A stretch of 64,000 bases of DNA from CAUYUA01 sp963575675 (lineage in GTDB: Bacteria; Pseudomonadota; Alphaproteobacteria; Azospirillales; Azospirillaceae): the NCBI GenBank assembly GCA_963575675.1, contig CAUYUA010000055.1, positions 1-64,000 of the forward strand, given 5' to 3'. The position numbers and the translations under genes were made by a program. The notes below the pieces were generated by a model. The model did not search any database. It was not told where the DNA came from and was given only the letters and a program-made list of their open reading frames with translations. Of the stretch, positions 1 through 8,553 are shown piece after piece (position 1 is the stretch's first letter; every line of letters starts with the position of its first letter).

Positions 1-581
1 GCTTGAACGCGCGGATAAAGAGTTCTCATGCCGCGTAACAACAGCCACGCTTCGAAAGGTCCGAGAACGGCTCCGGCGCGTCGGACAAAATCAATGCGTT
101 GCCAGAAGTCGTCAACGGCTCCAGTGGTGATGACTCCCGCAACGACGTCGCCGTGTCCGTTCAGGTATTTTGTGGCGGAGTGAATCGATAAATCCGCGCC
201 AAGAGTCAGTGGTTGCGTCAAGACCGGAGTGGCGCAGGTGCTGTCAACAGCGACCCGTGCGCCCGCCTTGCGCGCCAGAGCAGACACGGCGCGAATGTCG
301 GTGACTTCCCACATGGGGTTGCTGGGCGTCTCAAGCCACACCAGCTTGGTTCGTCCGGGGCGTAGAGCCCGAGAAACCGTGTCCGGCTCCATGTTCGGAA
401 TGAATTCGACGTCCAATCCCCAAGATCGCGCGAAATCCTGCAACCAGACTCGCATGCCCCAGTACATGATGTTTGGAGCCAAGACATGGTCGACGGGAGC
501 CAGAGCCAAAAACGTCGCCACCGCACTCCCCAGCGGAGCAGCCTCCACAACCACAACAACCCCCCCATAACGCCCATAGAT
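1..581 (-). pseudogene. Cys/Met-metabolism PLP-dependent enzyme, 5'-truncated and running off the window
   Basis: On the minus strand the frame is open from 581 to the left edge and encodes a clear trans-sulfuration-family enzyme (cystathionine gamma-synthase/beta-lyase type). Visible are the DHVLAPNIMYWGMRVWL stretch, WLETPSNPMWEVTDI, the cofactor-site Asp region AVDSTCATP and the Schiff-base lysine in SATKYLNGHGD. An in-frame TGA at 582-584 closes the frame. Family members normally carry about 70-90 more N-terminal residues, including the Tyr-x-Arg/NPT phosphate-binding segment, and I could not find these in any frame upstream. The short text IYGRYG just after the stop could be a relic of that motif. 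Possible GTG starts lie at 554 and 548. The 3' end is outside the window. The gene points away from cpaA. Probably a decayed copy; a sequence error or a very short true protein is possible. Confidence 0.62.
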
Positions 582-685
582 TCAAATGATCCGCACCCCA
601 CACCGCAACCCTTCGCGTTCTTGTTGTGTCCTAAAATGCGAATGGTTGCGGTGAATGCGCAACTTCTTCAATCGGAGTTCCCGCC

Positions 686-1114
686 ATGACACCACTTCTT
701 GCCTTGGAAACCATGGCCGAACTCCTCTTGATTATGGCGGCGGTCCATGATTTACGCCGTTTTCTCATTTCCAATAAAATATGCTTGGCTTTAGCAATTC
801 TTTTTATCCCTTACGCTTTGCTTGCTTGGCCCGCCACAACCAGCGGATGGCACATTCTTACTGGACTTGCTGTGCTGGTCGGCGGCGTAGGACTCTTTGC
901 CGCCGGATGGATCGGCGGAGGCGACGTCAAGCTTCTTGCCGCCGCAACACTGTGGCTTGGCCCAGAGCATTTATCTGAATTGTTATTGCTCACCGCAAGC
1001 GTCGGCGGCATTGTCGCCTTGGCGACGTTGGCGGCGACCCGCAACCCGCGCGCGCCGATTCCTTACGGCGTAGCGATTAGCGCCGCCGCACTCTTGTGCT
1101 TGATGTCGAGCTGA
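686..1114 (+). CDS. cpaA: Prepilin peptidase, CpaA/TadV type (A24 family)
   Basis: Encodes a 142-residue integral membrane aspartyl protease expected to cleave the leader of Flp-type prepilins at the inner membrane. The two catalytic aspartates of the A24 family fit Asp21 in VHDLRRFLIS and the Asp in GGGDVKLLAA (the GxGD motif, around residue 78). About four or five hydrophobic helices are visible. At this length it is the short CpaA/TadV form without the N-terminal methylase domain of PilD. It is the first gene of the truncated tad operon; a family A repeat and 384 bases separate it from cpaB. No flp pilin gene is seen next to it. Identification is good from the motif and the gene context. 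Confidence 0.85.
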   Translation: MTPLLALETMAELLLIMAAVHDLRRFLISNKICLALAILFIPYALLAWPATTSGWHILTGLAVLVGGVGLFAAGWIGGGDVKLLAAATLWLGPEHLSELLLLTASVGGIVALATLAATRNPRAPIPYGVAISAAALLCLMSS

Positions 1115-1199
1115 GAGTCTATCCGGCGAAAAGTCTATCCGAAGAAAACCACACGCCGACGCGCGACAAGAACAACAATTTCAAATTTGATAAGAATAA

Positions 1200-1467
1200 A
1201 AAATTAAACAAGCCCAGGAACTGCGTTCTCAGCCGCTCAGAGTTCCCAATCGCTCAGGCTAAGCACGCCATCTCCCCTTATTCGCGAAACGGTCCTCCTC
1301 TGGAATCGTCCATCTTTATTGCTCGTTTTTATTGTTTGTCTTTGGCGATGTATATAAACAGACAACTCCAGAGGAAGATCGCTTCGCGAATAAGGGAGGC
1401 TTTCGTTCTTGGCCCGAGCGGCTGAGAACCCCAAGCGACTGGAAACGCAGTCTCTGACTCTATTTTC
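1200..1467. repeat. Dispersed palindromic repeat family A, copy 1
   Basis: This copy fills most of the gap between cpaA and cpaB. The outer left end starts AAATTAAACAAGCCCAGGAA and the right end carries GCAGTCTCTGACTC. The inner arms pair: CTTATTCGCGAAACGGTCC near 1277 against its imperfect complement near 1366-1396 (CCAGAGGAAGATCGCTTCGC). The loop is about 60 bases. The same sequence signature recurs in at least twelve other places in the window. Confidence 0.85.
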
Positions 1468-1498
1468 TTGCACAAATAATCTTGCACAAAGGTAGTGG

Positions 1499-2530
1499 AT
1501 GAATCCGCGCAAACTCATCCTGATTGTTCTGGCTCTGACCGTCGCCGCCGTCACGGTCCAGGTTTCGCGCGCCCTCCTGACTCCCCCCGTCGGCAAACCC
1601 GCCACAACCGCCGCGCCACAACCGCCGCCCGGCATTCCGATTCTCGTAGCCGCCGCCGATCTTCCCGCCGGACGCTTGGTTCAGGCCAAACACCTCCGCT
1701 GGTCACACTGGCCGGAAGCCCAAGTCTCTGGAGCGCCCTACATCATCCAAGGCAAACGCCCTCTTGAAGAATTTGTCGGCGCCGTCGTGCGTCAAGGAAT
1801 CCGCGCCGGAGAACCGATCTTCGATGGACGCTTGGTCAAATCCAAAGAACGTGGTTTTGTGGCCGCCGTCCTGCAACCCGGATATCGCGCCATAACAGTG
1901 GCGATCAACACTATCTCCGGCGTAAGCGGCTTCATTTTTCCTGGCGATCGCGTTGATTTAATCTTGACCCACAACATTTCCCGGCCCAACGATCTGAAAC
2001 AGAAAAACCACCACGCCAGCGAAACCGTCATGACCGACGTGCTCGTTCTGGCCATAGACCAAAAAACCAGCGACCAAAACGCCGAACCCAAAATAGCTCA
2101 AACCGTAACGCTGGCGATGACCCCGAAACAGGCGGAAAAAACTCCATTAATCACGTCTATAGGGCAATTGTCGCTCAGCCTGCGCTCCTTAAGCACGGAC
2201 GAAAACGCCGAACATCCGCAAGAAGACCATCAAAGCGCGTCACCACTCTCCGCAAACGAAGAAAAAACGGCGAAAAAAAGCCTCGCGCAAAGTTATTCGT
2301 GGGATAGCGACGTCAGCATGCTAATCCCGAAACCAAGCGATGAACCAAGCGACGACGAAAAACCGAATAGCGAAAATAAACCAAATGATGAAAATAAACC
2401 ACCAGAAGCAGCTCACCCTCTGCCTAGTCCCACCAAAGAATCACCGCCGATTGCGAATCTTCCGCCGCCAATGCGCGTAAAAGTAGTGCGCGGCAAAGAC
2501 GCCGCAGAACTAATCTTTTCTCACCGATGA
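1499..2530 (+). CDS. cpaB: Flp pilus assembly protein CpaB/RcpC
   Basis: A 343-residue periplasmic pilus-assembly protein anchored by one N-terminal helix (residues 5-25). An SAF domain follows (residues about 45-110, with ILVAAADLPAGRLVQAKHLRW and VRQGIRAGEPI). Then comes the RcpC-like core (AVLQPGYRAITVAINTISG, FIFPGDRVDLILTH). CpaB proteins are thought to work with the CpaC secretin, perhaps at peptidoglycan. The C-terminal third is long and polar, with repeated short phrases of SDDEKPNSENKPNDENKP type; this linker looks expanded compared with usual CpaB. It is followed directly by cpaC. The start is an ATG after a weak AAAGGTAGTGG ribosome site. Confidence 0.88.
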   Translation: MNPRKLILIVLALTVAAVTVQVSRALLTPPVGKPATTAAPQPPPGIPILVAAADLPAGRLVQAKHLRWSHWPEAQVSGAPYIIQGKRPLEEFVGAVVRQGIRAGEPIFDGRLVKSKERGFVAAVLQPGYRAITVAINTISGVSGFIFPGDRVDLILTHNISRPNDLKQKNHHASETVMTDVLVLAIDQKTSDQNAEPKIAQTVTLAMTPKQAEKTPLITSIGQLSLSLRSLSTDENAEHPQEDHQSASPLSANEEKTAKKSLAQSYSWDSDVSMLIPKPSDEPSDDEKPNSENKPNDENKPPEAAHPLPSPTKESPPIANLPPPMRVKVVRGKDAAELIFSHR

Positions 2531-2558
2531 CATCTCCTTTACCAATGACGGCGCCCCG

Positions 2559-4121
2559 GTGACAATAATGAATTCTAGGATTGGGTTTCGCCATTGGGCG
2601 CGGATTCCGACCAGCGTCGTCATGCTGCTCGCCATGCTGGTCTGCGCCCCGCCCGCAGAAGCGGAAAAAAGACAAAAGCAAAATCCAGACAACCTGTCAT
2701 CCACCTCCGCCCCGGCTCAAACGCCGAACGCTTCATTGAACGATATAGAAACAACCAGCATCGCCGAAACCTCTCCATTACGTCTGGAAATCGGCAAAAG
2801 CGCTCTGGTCCGCCTACCCAAAGCCGCAGTTTCGGTGTACATCGCCAATCCCGAAGTCGCCGACATTCAAGTCATGTCGCCGACCATGATCTATGTGTTC
2901 GGTAAAAAAAGCGGCGAAACCGATTTGTTCGCCACCGACGCCGATGAGAAAATCCTGGCCCATCGCAAAATTGAAGTAACGCACAATTTAGAGGGATTGC
3001 AAAAGGCTCTGAAACAGCTCTTTCCCGGACGTTCGATTAAGGCGATCTCGGTCGAGAACGGAATTATGCTCACCGGACAAGTCGCCTCCCCCGTCGAAGC
3101 CGAAGACGCTCGACGCCTGGCCGCCCACTACCTTTCCGGAAAAAGCAGCGGTGGCGGAGGCGGAGGCGGAAAAAACGATGAAAACAGCGAAAGCGGCGAA
3201 ATCGTCAATCACCTCAGCATTAACAGCGCAACCCAAATCTCGCTGAGAGTCCGAATTTCCGAGGTCTCACGACGGGTCGCCGAACGCTTCGGCTTCAACT
3301 GGGGCGCCGTCGGACGCAATTTGGGAAACTTCACCTTTAATATCTTCTCGGGTTTATCTGCCGCCAGTGTGCCGCAAGCCCCCGGAAAAATCTCGACGCC
3401 AACACGCCTAAACAACCTCAACAGCCTAGAAGGAACCTACGCATCCACCGATTGGAACGTAGACGGCCTGATCGACGCGCTCGCGCAAGACGGATTGATC
3501 ACCATGCTCGCCGAACCCAACCTAACGGCGGTCAGTGGTCAAACCGCGAACTTCCTAGCCGGCGGCGAATTCCCAATCATGGTTCCTCAAACCAACGGAG
3601 CCGTCGGCGTAGAGTTCAAACAATACGGCGTGTCGCTGGCGTTCACTCCGACTATTCTCGACAGCGGACGAATCAACCTCCATGTGCGACCAGAAGTCAG
3701 CCAATTATCGACCGTCGGAGCCGTAACAATCAACGGCGTGCAAATTCCGGCAATCACCACTCGCCGAGCCGAAACAACCGTCGAACTCGGCAGCGGCCAA
3801 AGTTTCGCCATCGCCGGATTGCTACAAAACACTCAAGATCAAACGATTTCCAAATTCCCATTTCTCGGAGACATTCCAATCCTCGGCGCCTTGTTCCGCT
3901 CCACCAATTTCCAAAGAGATGAAAGCGAATTGGTGATCATCGTCACCCCCTACCTGGTGCAGCCGACCGATGCTTCGCGCCTTTCGGTTCCTACCGATAA
4001 AGTCGCCGTCTCTTCGCCGTTAGAACGCATCTTGCGTGGACGTCTGGATACAATCTCCTCTCAAAAAAATGCGCCGAAACTCCACGGCCCAATAGGTCTC
4101 TCGCTGGAGGAGCCTCGATAA
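2559..4121 (+). CDS. cpaC: Outer-membrane secretin CpaC/RcpA of the Tad pilus
   Basis: A 520-residue secretin expected to form the outer-membrane channel for the Flp/Tad pilus. There is a signal-peptide-like N-terminus (to about residue 36, CAPPAEA). A pilus-secretin N domain follows (LRLEIGKSALVRLPKAAVSV), then a BON-like module (VENGIMLTGQVASPVEAEDA), a Gly-rich hinge and the type II/III secretin core (LRVRISEVSRRVAERFGFNW; LAEPNLTAVSGQTANFLAGG; ELVIIVTPYLVQP). Translation could start at GTG 2559 or ATG 2568; both precede the same signal peptide. It lies 28 bases after cpaB and is co-directional with it. Confidence 0.92.
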   Translation: MTIMNSRIGFRHWARIPTSVVMLLAMLVCAPPAEAEKRQKQNPDNLSSTSAPAQTPNASLNDIETTSIAETSPLRLEIGKSALVRLPKAAVSVYIANPEVADIQVMSPTMIYVFGKKSGETDLFATDADEKILAHRKIEVTHNLEGLQKALKQLFPGRSIKAISVENGIMLTGQVASPVEAEDARRLAAHYLSGKSSGGGGGGGKNDENSESGEIVNHLSINSATQISLRVRISEVSRRVAERFGFNWGAVGRNLGNFTFNIFSGLSAASVPQAPGKISTPTRLNNLNSLEGTYASTDWNVDGLIDALAQDGLITMLAEPNLTAVSGQTANFLAGGEFPIMVPQTNGAVGVEFKQYGVSLAFTPTILDSGRINLHVRPEVSQLSTVGAVTINGVQIPAITTRRAETTVELGSGQSFAIAGLLQNTQDQTISKFPFLGDIPILGALFRSTNFQRDESELVIIVTPYLVQPTDASRLSVPTDKVAVSSPLERILRGRLDTISSQKNAPKLHGPIGLSLEEPR

Positions 4122-4137
4122 AAAAACAATCCTCCGC

Positions 4138-4192
4138 AAAGAGAGAGAAAAGAAAGAAAGAGAGAAAAGAAAGAGGGAAAAAGAAAGAAAGG
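4138..4192. other. 55-base homopurine tract
   Basis: From 4138 to 4192 one strand is only A and G (AAAGAGAGAGAAAAGAAAGA and similar). It lies just after cpaC and abuts a family B repeat. Long mirror-like purine tracts of this kind can form triplex DNA and stall polymerases. No coding potential is assigned. Confidence 0.85.
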
Positions 4193-4313
4193 CCAGGGCT
4201 CCGCCCTGGACCCGCCAAAGGCCGGGAGGCCTTTGGAAACCATGACTTGGAGACTGAAACAACTGAAAATGCGAGGACCATTTTAATTCAGTGAGGCCGC
4301 AAGAAAAGAACGC
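4191..4313 (+). repeat. Dispersed double-hairpin repeat family B, copy 1
   Basis: The unit begins GGCCAGGGCTCCGCCCTGGA and contains two perfect small stems: CCAGGGC/GCCCTGG, and CCAAAGGCC/GGCCTTTGG. It continues through AACCATGACTTGGAGACTG to GCCGCAAGAAAAGAACGCC. The same unit with scattered substitutions is at 11519-11642 (same strand), and its first half is inverted at 7395-7462. Confidence 0.85.
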
Positions 4314-4334
4314 CGATCATAGAAAGCAAAAAAA

Positions 4335-4703
4335 ATGACCGCGTCCAAAAGACAACCCCCTCATATAAAAATAGAAACAAATTTTTCTTTGCTCTCCCTC
4401 TTGCCTCTATTATTTGGAGCATTACAAGGATGCTCCTTACCACCGCCGCACTCCTCCATGACCAACGCTTGCATCCCCGCCGCCGAAGAAAAATCTTACG
4501 GCCCCTGGGCCCAACCCAATCTCAGCCTGGGATGCGCCACCGAACAAAACCTCTCAGCCATGATCGCAGACCCCGATGATCTCCAACGCGGAAGCAGCAT
4601 AGGCCCCGCCGACACCGCATTTATGACCAACGCCATTGATCGCTACCGCAAAAACCTAACAACGCCTCTGGCCAAAGAGAGCGGAAAAGACCAGGAGAAA
4701 TAA
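4335..4703 (+). CDS. cpaD: CpaD-like pilus assembly lipoprotein, short form
   Basis: A 122-residue predicted lipoprotein: hydrophobic leader LLSLLPLLFGALQ followed by a lipobox-type GALQGC with Cys33. The C-terminal part carries the CpaD signature: LSLGCATEQNLSAMIADPDDL, then PADTAFMTNAIDRYRKN. Normal CpaD is roughly 200-230 residues. This one lacks the N-terminal domain that usually precedes the cysteine-containing motif, so only the C-terminal module follows the lipid anchor. Its position between cpaC and cpaE matches the classic order. It ends 2 bases before cpaE, so translation is probably coupled. The shortened form may be functional because the conserved motif is retained. Confidence 0.75.
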   Translation: MTASKRQPPHIKIETNFSLLSLLPLLFGALQGCSLPPPHSSMTNACIPAAEEKSYGPWAQPNLSLGCATEQNLSAMIADPDDLQRGSSIGPADTAFMTNAIDRYRKNLTTPLAKESGKDQEK

Positions 4704-4705
4704 AC

Positions 4706-5932
4706 ATGTCCGGCGGTCGTTCCTCTCCCGGAGCGCTTCTTGCGTTTCTCTCCGACGAAGCCTCGCGCCAAGCAGCCCGCAACTTCGCCGTCGATCGCGG
4801 ATGGCCGGAAAAAGCAGTCCTCCCAGGCTCCCTCAGCGCCGCCGTCGAACATCTGGCCATTGTCGGAGCGCCTCAAACTCTTGTGGTCGATGCCGAAGAC
4901 GCCGAAGACATCGTCGCCGGCGTTCGACGTTTAATCGGCCTTTGTCCGCCCGAGACCCGAGTCATCGTCGTCGGAGCCATCAACAACGTCAGTCTTTATC
5001 GCGCGTTACTGGCGGTCGGCGCCGCCGACTATTTGGTTAAGCCGCTGCAACCGGAAGCCCTGGCTCAAGCACAGCAAGCCATTGAAGCCGCCGCTCAACG
5101 CAACGCAATGCAACGCAAACCATCCGAACCGGCTATGGCCAAAACCGCTCGTCTGATTGTGGTGATCGGCGCACGCGGCGGCGTAGGCGCAACAACTTTG
5201 GCGGTGAACGCCGCATGGCTGATCGCGCACGAGCTAGGACGAGAAACAGCTTTCCTCGACCTGGACTTGCAATATGGCGCAGGAGCCTTGGCGTTGGATT
5301 TAGAACCGGGACGCGGCTTGCGCGAAGCGTTGGAGTCTCCGGATCGACTTGACAGCCTGTTGATCGCCAGCTCCATGGTCAATGAAAGCGATAAGCTCTG
5401 CGTCCTGGGCGCGGAAGAGCCGTTGGAAGACGAAATCGCCTTCAACGACGCAGCATTGGGAACGTTATTGCATGAGTTGCGCTCCGGTTTCGATTGCGTG
5501 GTGGTGGATATGCCACGCGCGCGAATCCCGATGCATCGCAACACATTGGCGCACGCAGATCATATAGCGTTGGTTTCGGACATGACTTTGGCGGGAATCC
5601 GAGACGTGGTGCGAATCAACGCAGCGTTGAAAGCATTTGGCCGAACAATCCCGTGTTTGTTGGTGGCGGGGCGATCCGGTGGCGAAAAGAAAACTCAGAT
5701 CGACCAAGCGACCTTCGAACGAAGTGTCCAAGAAAAAATTGTGGAAATAATTCCTGAAGATAGCCGATCGGTGACGATTGCGGCGAATCAAGGAAAAGCG
5801 ATTGCAGCGGCGGCTCCAAACTCGCCGACCCTGCCCTCGTTGCGAAATCTAAGCCGAATATTCGCAGATATTAAAGCGCCACAAACCAAAACACGCTGGC
5901 GTTGGCTCAAAGACCTCATTGGAAACTCCTAA
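4706..5932 (+). CDS. cpaE: CpaE/TadZ pilus-localisation ATPase
   Basis: A 408-residue MinD/ParA-superfamily protein. The N-terminal part (about residues 1-135) is a receiver-like domain (TLVVDAEDAEDIVAGVRRL, AVGAADYLVKPL). The P-loop domain follows from about residue 148, with the deviant Walker A motif GARGGVGATT, ETAFLDLDLQYG and DCVVVDMPRAR. CpaE/TadZ directs pilus assembly to its cell position. An AGGAGAAATAAAC ribosome site precedes ATG 4706. It is the last gene of this cluster: the usual next genes (cpaF/tadA, tadB, tadC) are absent, and a family A repeat follows immediately. Confidence 0.9.
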   Translation: MSGGRSSPGALLAFLSDEASRQAARNFAVDRGWPEKAVLPGSLSAAVEHLAIVGAPQTLVVDAEDAEDIVAGVRRLIGLCPPETRVIVVGAINNVSLYRALLAVGAADYLVKPLQPEALAQAQQAIEAAAQRNAMQRKPSEPAMAKTARLIVVIGARGGVGATTLAVNAAWLIAHELGRETAFLDLDLQYGAGALALDLEPGRGLREALESPDRLDSLLIASSMVNESDKLCVLGAEEPLEDEIAFNDAALGTLLHELRSGFDCVVVDMPRARIPMHRNTLAHADHIALVSDMTLAGIRDVVRINAALKAFGRTIPCLLVAGRSGGEKKTQIDQATFERSVQEKIVEIIPEDSRSVTIAANQGKAIAAAAPNSPTLPSLRNLSRIFADIKAPQTKTRWRWLKDLIGNS

Positions 5933-5934
5933 AG

Positions 5935-6126
5935 ATTAAAAAGAGTCTAGGAATTGTGTTCCCAGTCTCTCGGGCTAAAGATGAAAGTCCTTCTTATTCA
6001 CGAGACGATCCTGCTCTAAGAGTCTGTCCGGAAACATGGATATTCTTTCCGGACAGACTCTTAGAGCAGGAAAGACTTTCGTCCTTGGCTCGAGCAACCG
6101 AGAACACAATCCACCCATTTAATTCT
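5935..6126. repeat. Palindromic repeat family A, copy 2, with nested hairpin
   Basis: The left terminus is ATTAAAAAGAGTCTAGGAAT and the right terminus GAACACAATCCACCCATTTA. The centre carries its own near-perfect stem, CTAAGAGTCTGTCCGGAAA against TTTCCGGACAGACTCTTAG, around 6016-6066. It may act as a terminator for the cpa operon. Confidence 0.85.
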
Positions 6127-6269
6127 TATGCAAAATCGGGAGACATCTGTTTAATCGCCTAACTCATTGCTTTCACCTTTTTTCACCTATACTGTTTTCC
6201 AATTTGACCTGAGAGCAGAAAACGTCAAAAATCGTCAAAGAACATTGCAAAACTCGAAGGAACAGTCTG

Positions 6270-7316
6270 GTGAAAGTGCTTCATGTTATGGCAGGCGGCG
6301 AGCACGGCGGCGCCGAGACCATGTTTGTCGACGCCATTGTCGCTCTGCATGAAGCTGGCGTCGAACAACAAGTGGTTACACGCCATAGCGAGATTCGCGA
6401 TCCTGTATGGAATCGCCTTGGAATTCCGGCTCATTACGCTGCATTCCCTTCTCTGCTTGGTCTTCGCACACGCAGCGTTTTGCAACGCGCCCGCAAAGCT
6501 TTCAAACCAGACGTTACACAATTCTGGATGTCGCGCGCTTCGAGTTACGCAAAGCCGGACTCATCCCCGAACATCGGCTGGTTCGGCGGGGACTACGATC
6601 TTAAGAAGTATAAAAACTGTCAATATTATATCGGCGTAACCCGCGACCTCGGCAGACACATCAGCGAAGCCTCCGGAAAACCGGACGCCGTCGCTGTTGT
6701 CCACACTTACGCCAACATCGATCCCGACGCCCACCCCATTGATCGCGCGGTGTTCGACACCCCCGCCGACGCGCCGTTGTTGCTTGCTCTCGCCCGGTTG
6801 CATCCCAAAAAAGGGCTTGATGTACTGCTGAAAGCGTTGCTCGATATCCCCAACGCTTGGTTATGGATCGCCGGAGAAGGCCCCTTACGCAATGAACTCA
6901 TGGAGCAAACGGCGGCTCTCGGTCTACAAAACCGCGTGCGGTTTCTTGGTTGGCGCACCGATCGCGAGACGTTGTTACGCACTGCCGATATCTGTGTCTT
7001 CCCATCCCGTTACGAACCTTTCGGCACCGTCATGGTCGAGGCTTGGATGACGGGCGTTCCGCTGATCGCAGCGGCGGCGGCGGGCCCAAAAGCTTACCTC
7101 GAACCCGAAAAGAACGGCTTATTGGTGGAGATCGACGATGTTCAAGGACTCGCCGCCGCGATTCGCCGTTGCCTTGCCGAGCCGGAGCTGTGCGCCCGCT
7201 TAATTGAAGGCGGACTTCGAACCTATCAAACCACTTTCACCAAAGAAGTCTTGGCCCGAGACTCGATCGCCTTTTACCGACGCGTTGTCGAGCAATACGC
7301 GGCTTCTACAAAATAA
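6270..7316 (+). CDS. Family 4 (GT-B) glycosyltransferase
   Basis: A 348-residue glycosyltransferase. The N-terminus MKVLHVMAGGEHGGAETMFV is the usual glycine-rich start of GT4 enzymes. The C-terminal nucleotide-sugar domain has LLALARLHPKKGLDVLLKAL, WIAGEGPLRNELM, VRFLGWRTDRETLL, and the E-x7-E region FPSRYEPFGTVMVEAW followed by GVPLIAAAAAGPKAYLE. It probably adds a sugar to lipopolysaccharide core or another envelope glycan; donor and acceptor cannot be told. The start is GTG with CGAAGGAA upstream. The other glycosyltransferase at 7745 points the same way, separated by two repeat elements. Confidence 0.85.
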   Translation: MKVLHVMAGGEHGGAETMFVDAIVALHEAGVEQQVVTRHSEIRDPVWNRLGIPAHYAAFPSLLGLRTRSVLQRARKAFKPDVTQFWMSRASSYAKPDSSPNIGWFGGDYDLKKYKNCQYYIGVTRDLGRHISEASGKPDAVAVVHTYANIDPDAHPIDRAVFDTPADAPLLLALARLHPKKGLDVLLKALLDIPNAWLWIAGEGPLRNELMEQTAALGLQNRVRFLGWRTDRETLLRTADICVFPSRYEPFGTVMVEAWMTGVPLIAAAAAGPKAYLEPEKNGLLVEIDDVQGLAAAIRRCLAEPELCARLIEGGLRTYQTTFTKEVLARDSIAFYRRVVEQYAASTK

Positions 7317-7394
7317 TATACACCCTGTTCGATTGAGAACCCGAGCGTCATGCGGCCTTCCCGAATTAAAATGGCCCACTCCCATCCGGTCGTC

Positions 7395-7462
7395 ACAAAC
7401 TCCAAGTCATGGTTTCCAAAGGCCTCCCGGCCTTTGGCGGGTCGAGGGCGGAGCCCCGATTC
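7395..7462 (-). repeat. Repeat family B, copy 2 (inverted, partial)
   Basis: On the plus strand it reads ACTCCAAGTCATGGTTTCCA, then CCAAAGGCC/GGCCTTTGG and GGGCGGAGCCCCG. This is the complement of the first half of the unit at 4191. It sits just downstream of the GT4 gene. Confidence 0.8.
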
Positions 7463-7504
7463 CCTTGGAAGTTCTTTCTCGGGTTCTCAATTGGACGAAG
7501 TGTA

Positions 7505-7725
7505 AATAAAATTAAAAAGGTTCAGGGGAAGTGTTTCCAATCGCTCGGGCCAAGAACGAAAGCCCCTTTGTTTGCGAAGCGGTCTTCCTCTGGAATCATT
7601 TGTCTACAGAACTATCAACAAAAGCAACAAAGACCTAAAAACAGCCATCCGCTTCGCAAACAAAAGAGGCTTTCATCCTTGGCCCGAGCGATTGGAAACA
7701 CACTCCCTGCCCCTTTCTTTTATTA
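7505..7725. repeat. Palindromic repeat family A, copy 3
   Basis: Left end AAATTAAAAAGGTTCAGGGG, right end GGAAACACACTCCCTGCCCC. Inner arms TTTGTTTGCGAAGCGGTCTT and its complement near 7650 (CCGCTTCGCAAACAAA). The loop is A-rich (about 7605-7645). Confidence 0.85.
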
Positions 7726-7744
7726 AACTCGTGAGACCATCATC

Positions 7745-8542
7745 ATGACGCTTGCCCCCTCCTTCCCCCGAAACGAACCGCGTCTCACGGTCGCTCTATG
7801 CGTCCACAACGAGGAACAACGCCTACGCGCCTGTCTCGACCGACTACGCTTTGCCGACGAGCTCGTGATCGTTTTGGATCGCTGCGTCGACGGATCACGC
7901 GCCATTGCTTTGGAATATGGCGCAAAAATCCTCGAAGGCGCCTGGGAGATCGAAGGCCATCGTCGCATGGCCGCCATTGAATCTTCCGCCGGGCCATGGA
8001 TACTAGAGATCGACGCCGACGAACATGTTCCGCCAGAGTTGGCTCAAGCCATTCGTGAAACCCTCCAAACCACAACCGCCGATTGGCGCCCTATAAAAGT
8101 TGATAATTATATCGGTCGCCGCTTGGTGAGGCATGGATGGGGCGCCGCTTTCGGCATCACACAAAAGACGATTCTCTTCCGCAAAGGCTTCAAAGAGTGG
8201 GGCGAACAGCGCGTTCACCCCAAAATCAAACGCCTCGGCGCTCCTGGAACGCCGCTCTCTCCCCCCCTAATGCATTACGTTGACCATAACATTACCGACA
8301 TGATCGACAGACTCAACCGCTATACAACCGCCCACGCTCGCGACCTACGCGACGCAGGATTGCCCGGAGAATCCCTCCGCCGCAACATTGGACGCTTCTT
8401 TGCGCGATTTTATAAATGCTATGTTGGACGAAAAGGTTATAAAGAAGGCGAATGGGGCGTTCTAATCGCTTTTATGGCCGGCCTTTATCCGCTTTTGTCT
8501 TACCTTAAAGCCCGTTTGGATGAGACCGATTCTTCTGAATAG
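7745..8542 (+). CDS. Family 2 glycosyltransferase, WaaE/KdtX-like
   Basis: A 265-residue GT-A fold transferase. Visible are LTVALCVHNEEQRLRACLDR, ADELVIVLDRCVDGSRAIAL, the typical core-transferase phrase WEIEGHRRMAAIESSAGPWI and the metal-binding EIDADEHV. This matches the lipopolysaccharide-core glucosyltransferase group (WaaE/KdtX/LgtF-like). The C-terminal part has LNRYTTAHARDL and a hydrophobic segment (GVLIAFMAGLYPLLSYL) that may sit on the membrane. It probably works with the GT4 enzyme upstream on one glycan. Repeats on both sides separate it from its neighbours. Confidence 0.83.
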   Translation: MTLAPSFPRNEPRLTVALCVHNEEQRLRACLDRLRFADELVIVLDRCVDGSRAIALEYGAKILEGAWEIEGHRRMAAIESSAGPWILEIDADEHVPPELAQAIRETLQTTTADWRPIKVDNYIGRRLVRHGWGAAFGITQKTILFRKGFKEWGEQRVHPKIKRLGAPGTPLSPPLMHYVDHNITDMIDRLNRYTTAHARDLRDAGLPGESLRRNIGRFFARFYKCYVGRKGYKEGEWGVLIAFMAGLYPLLSYLKARLDETDSSE

Positions 8543-8553
8543 AAAATCGAAAA

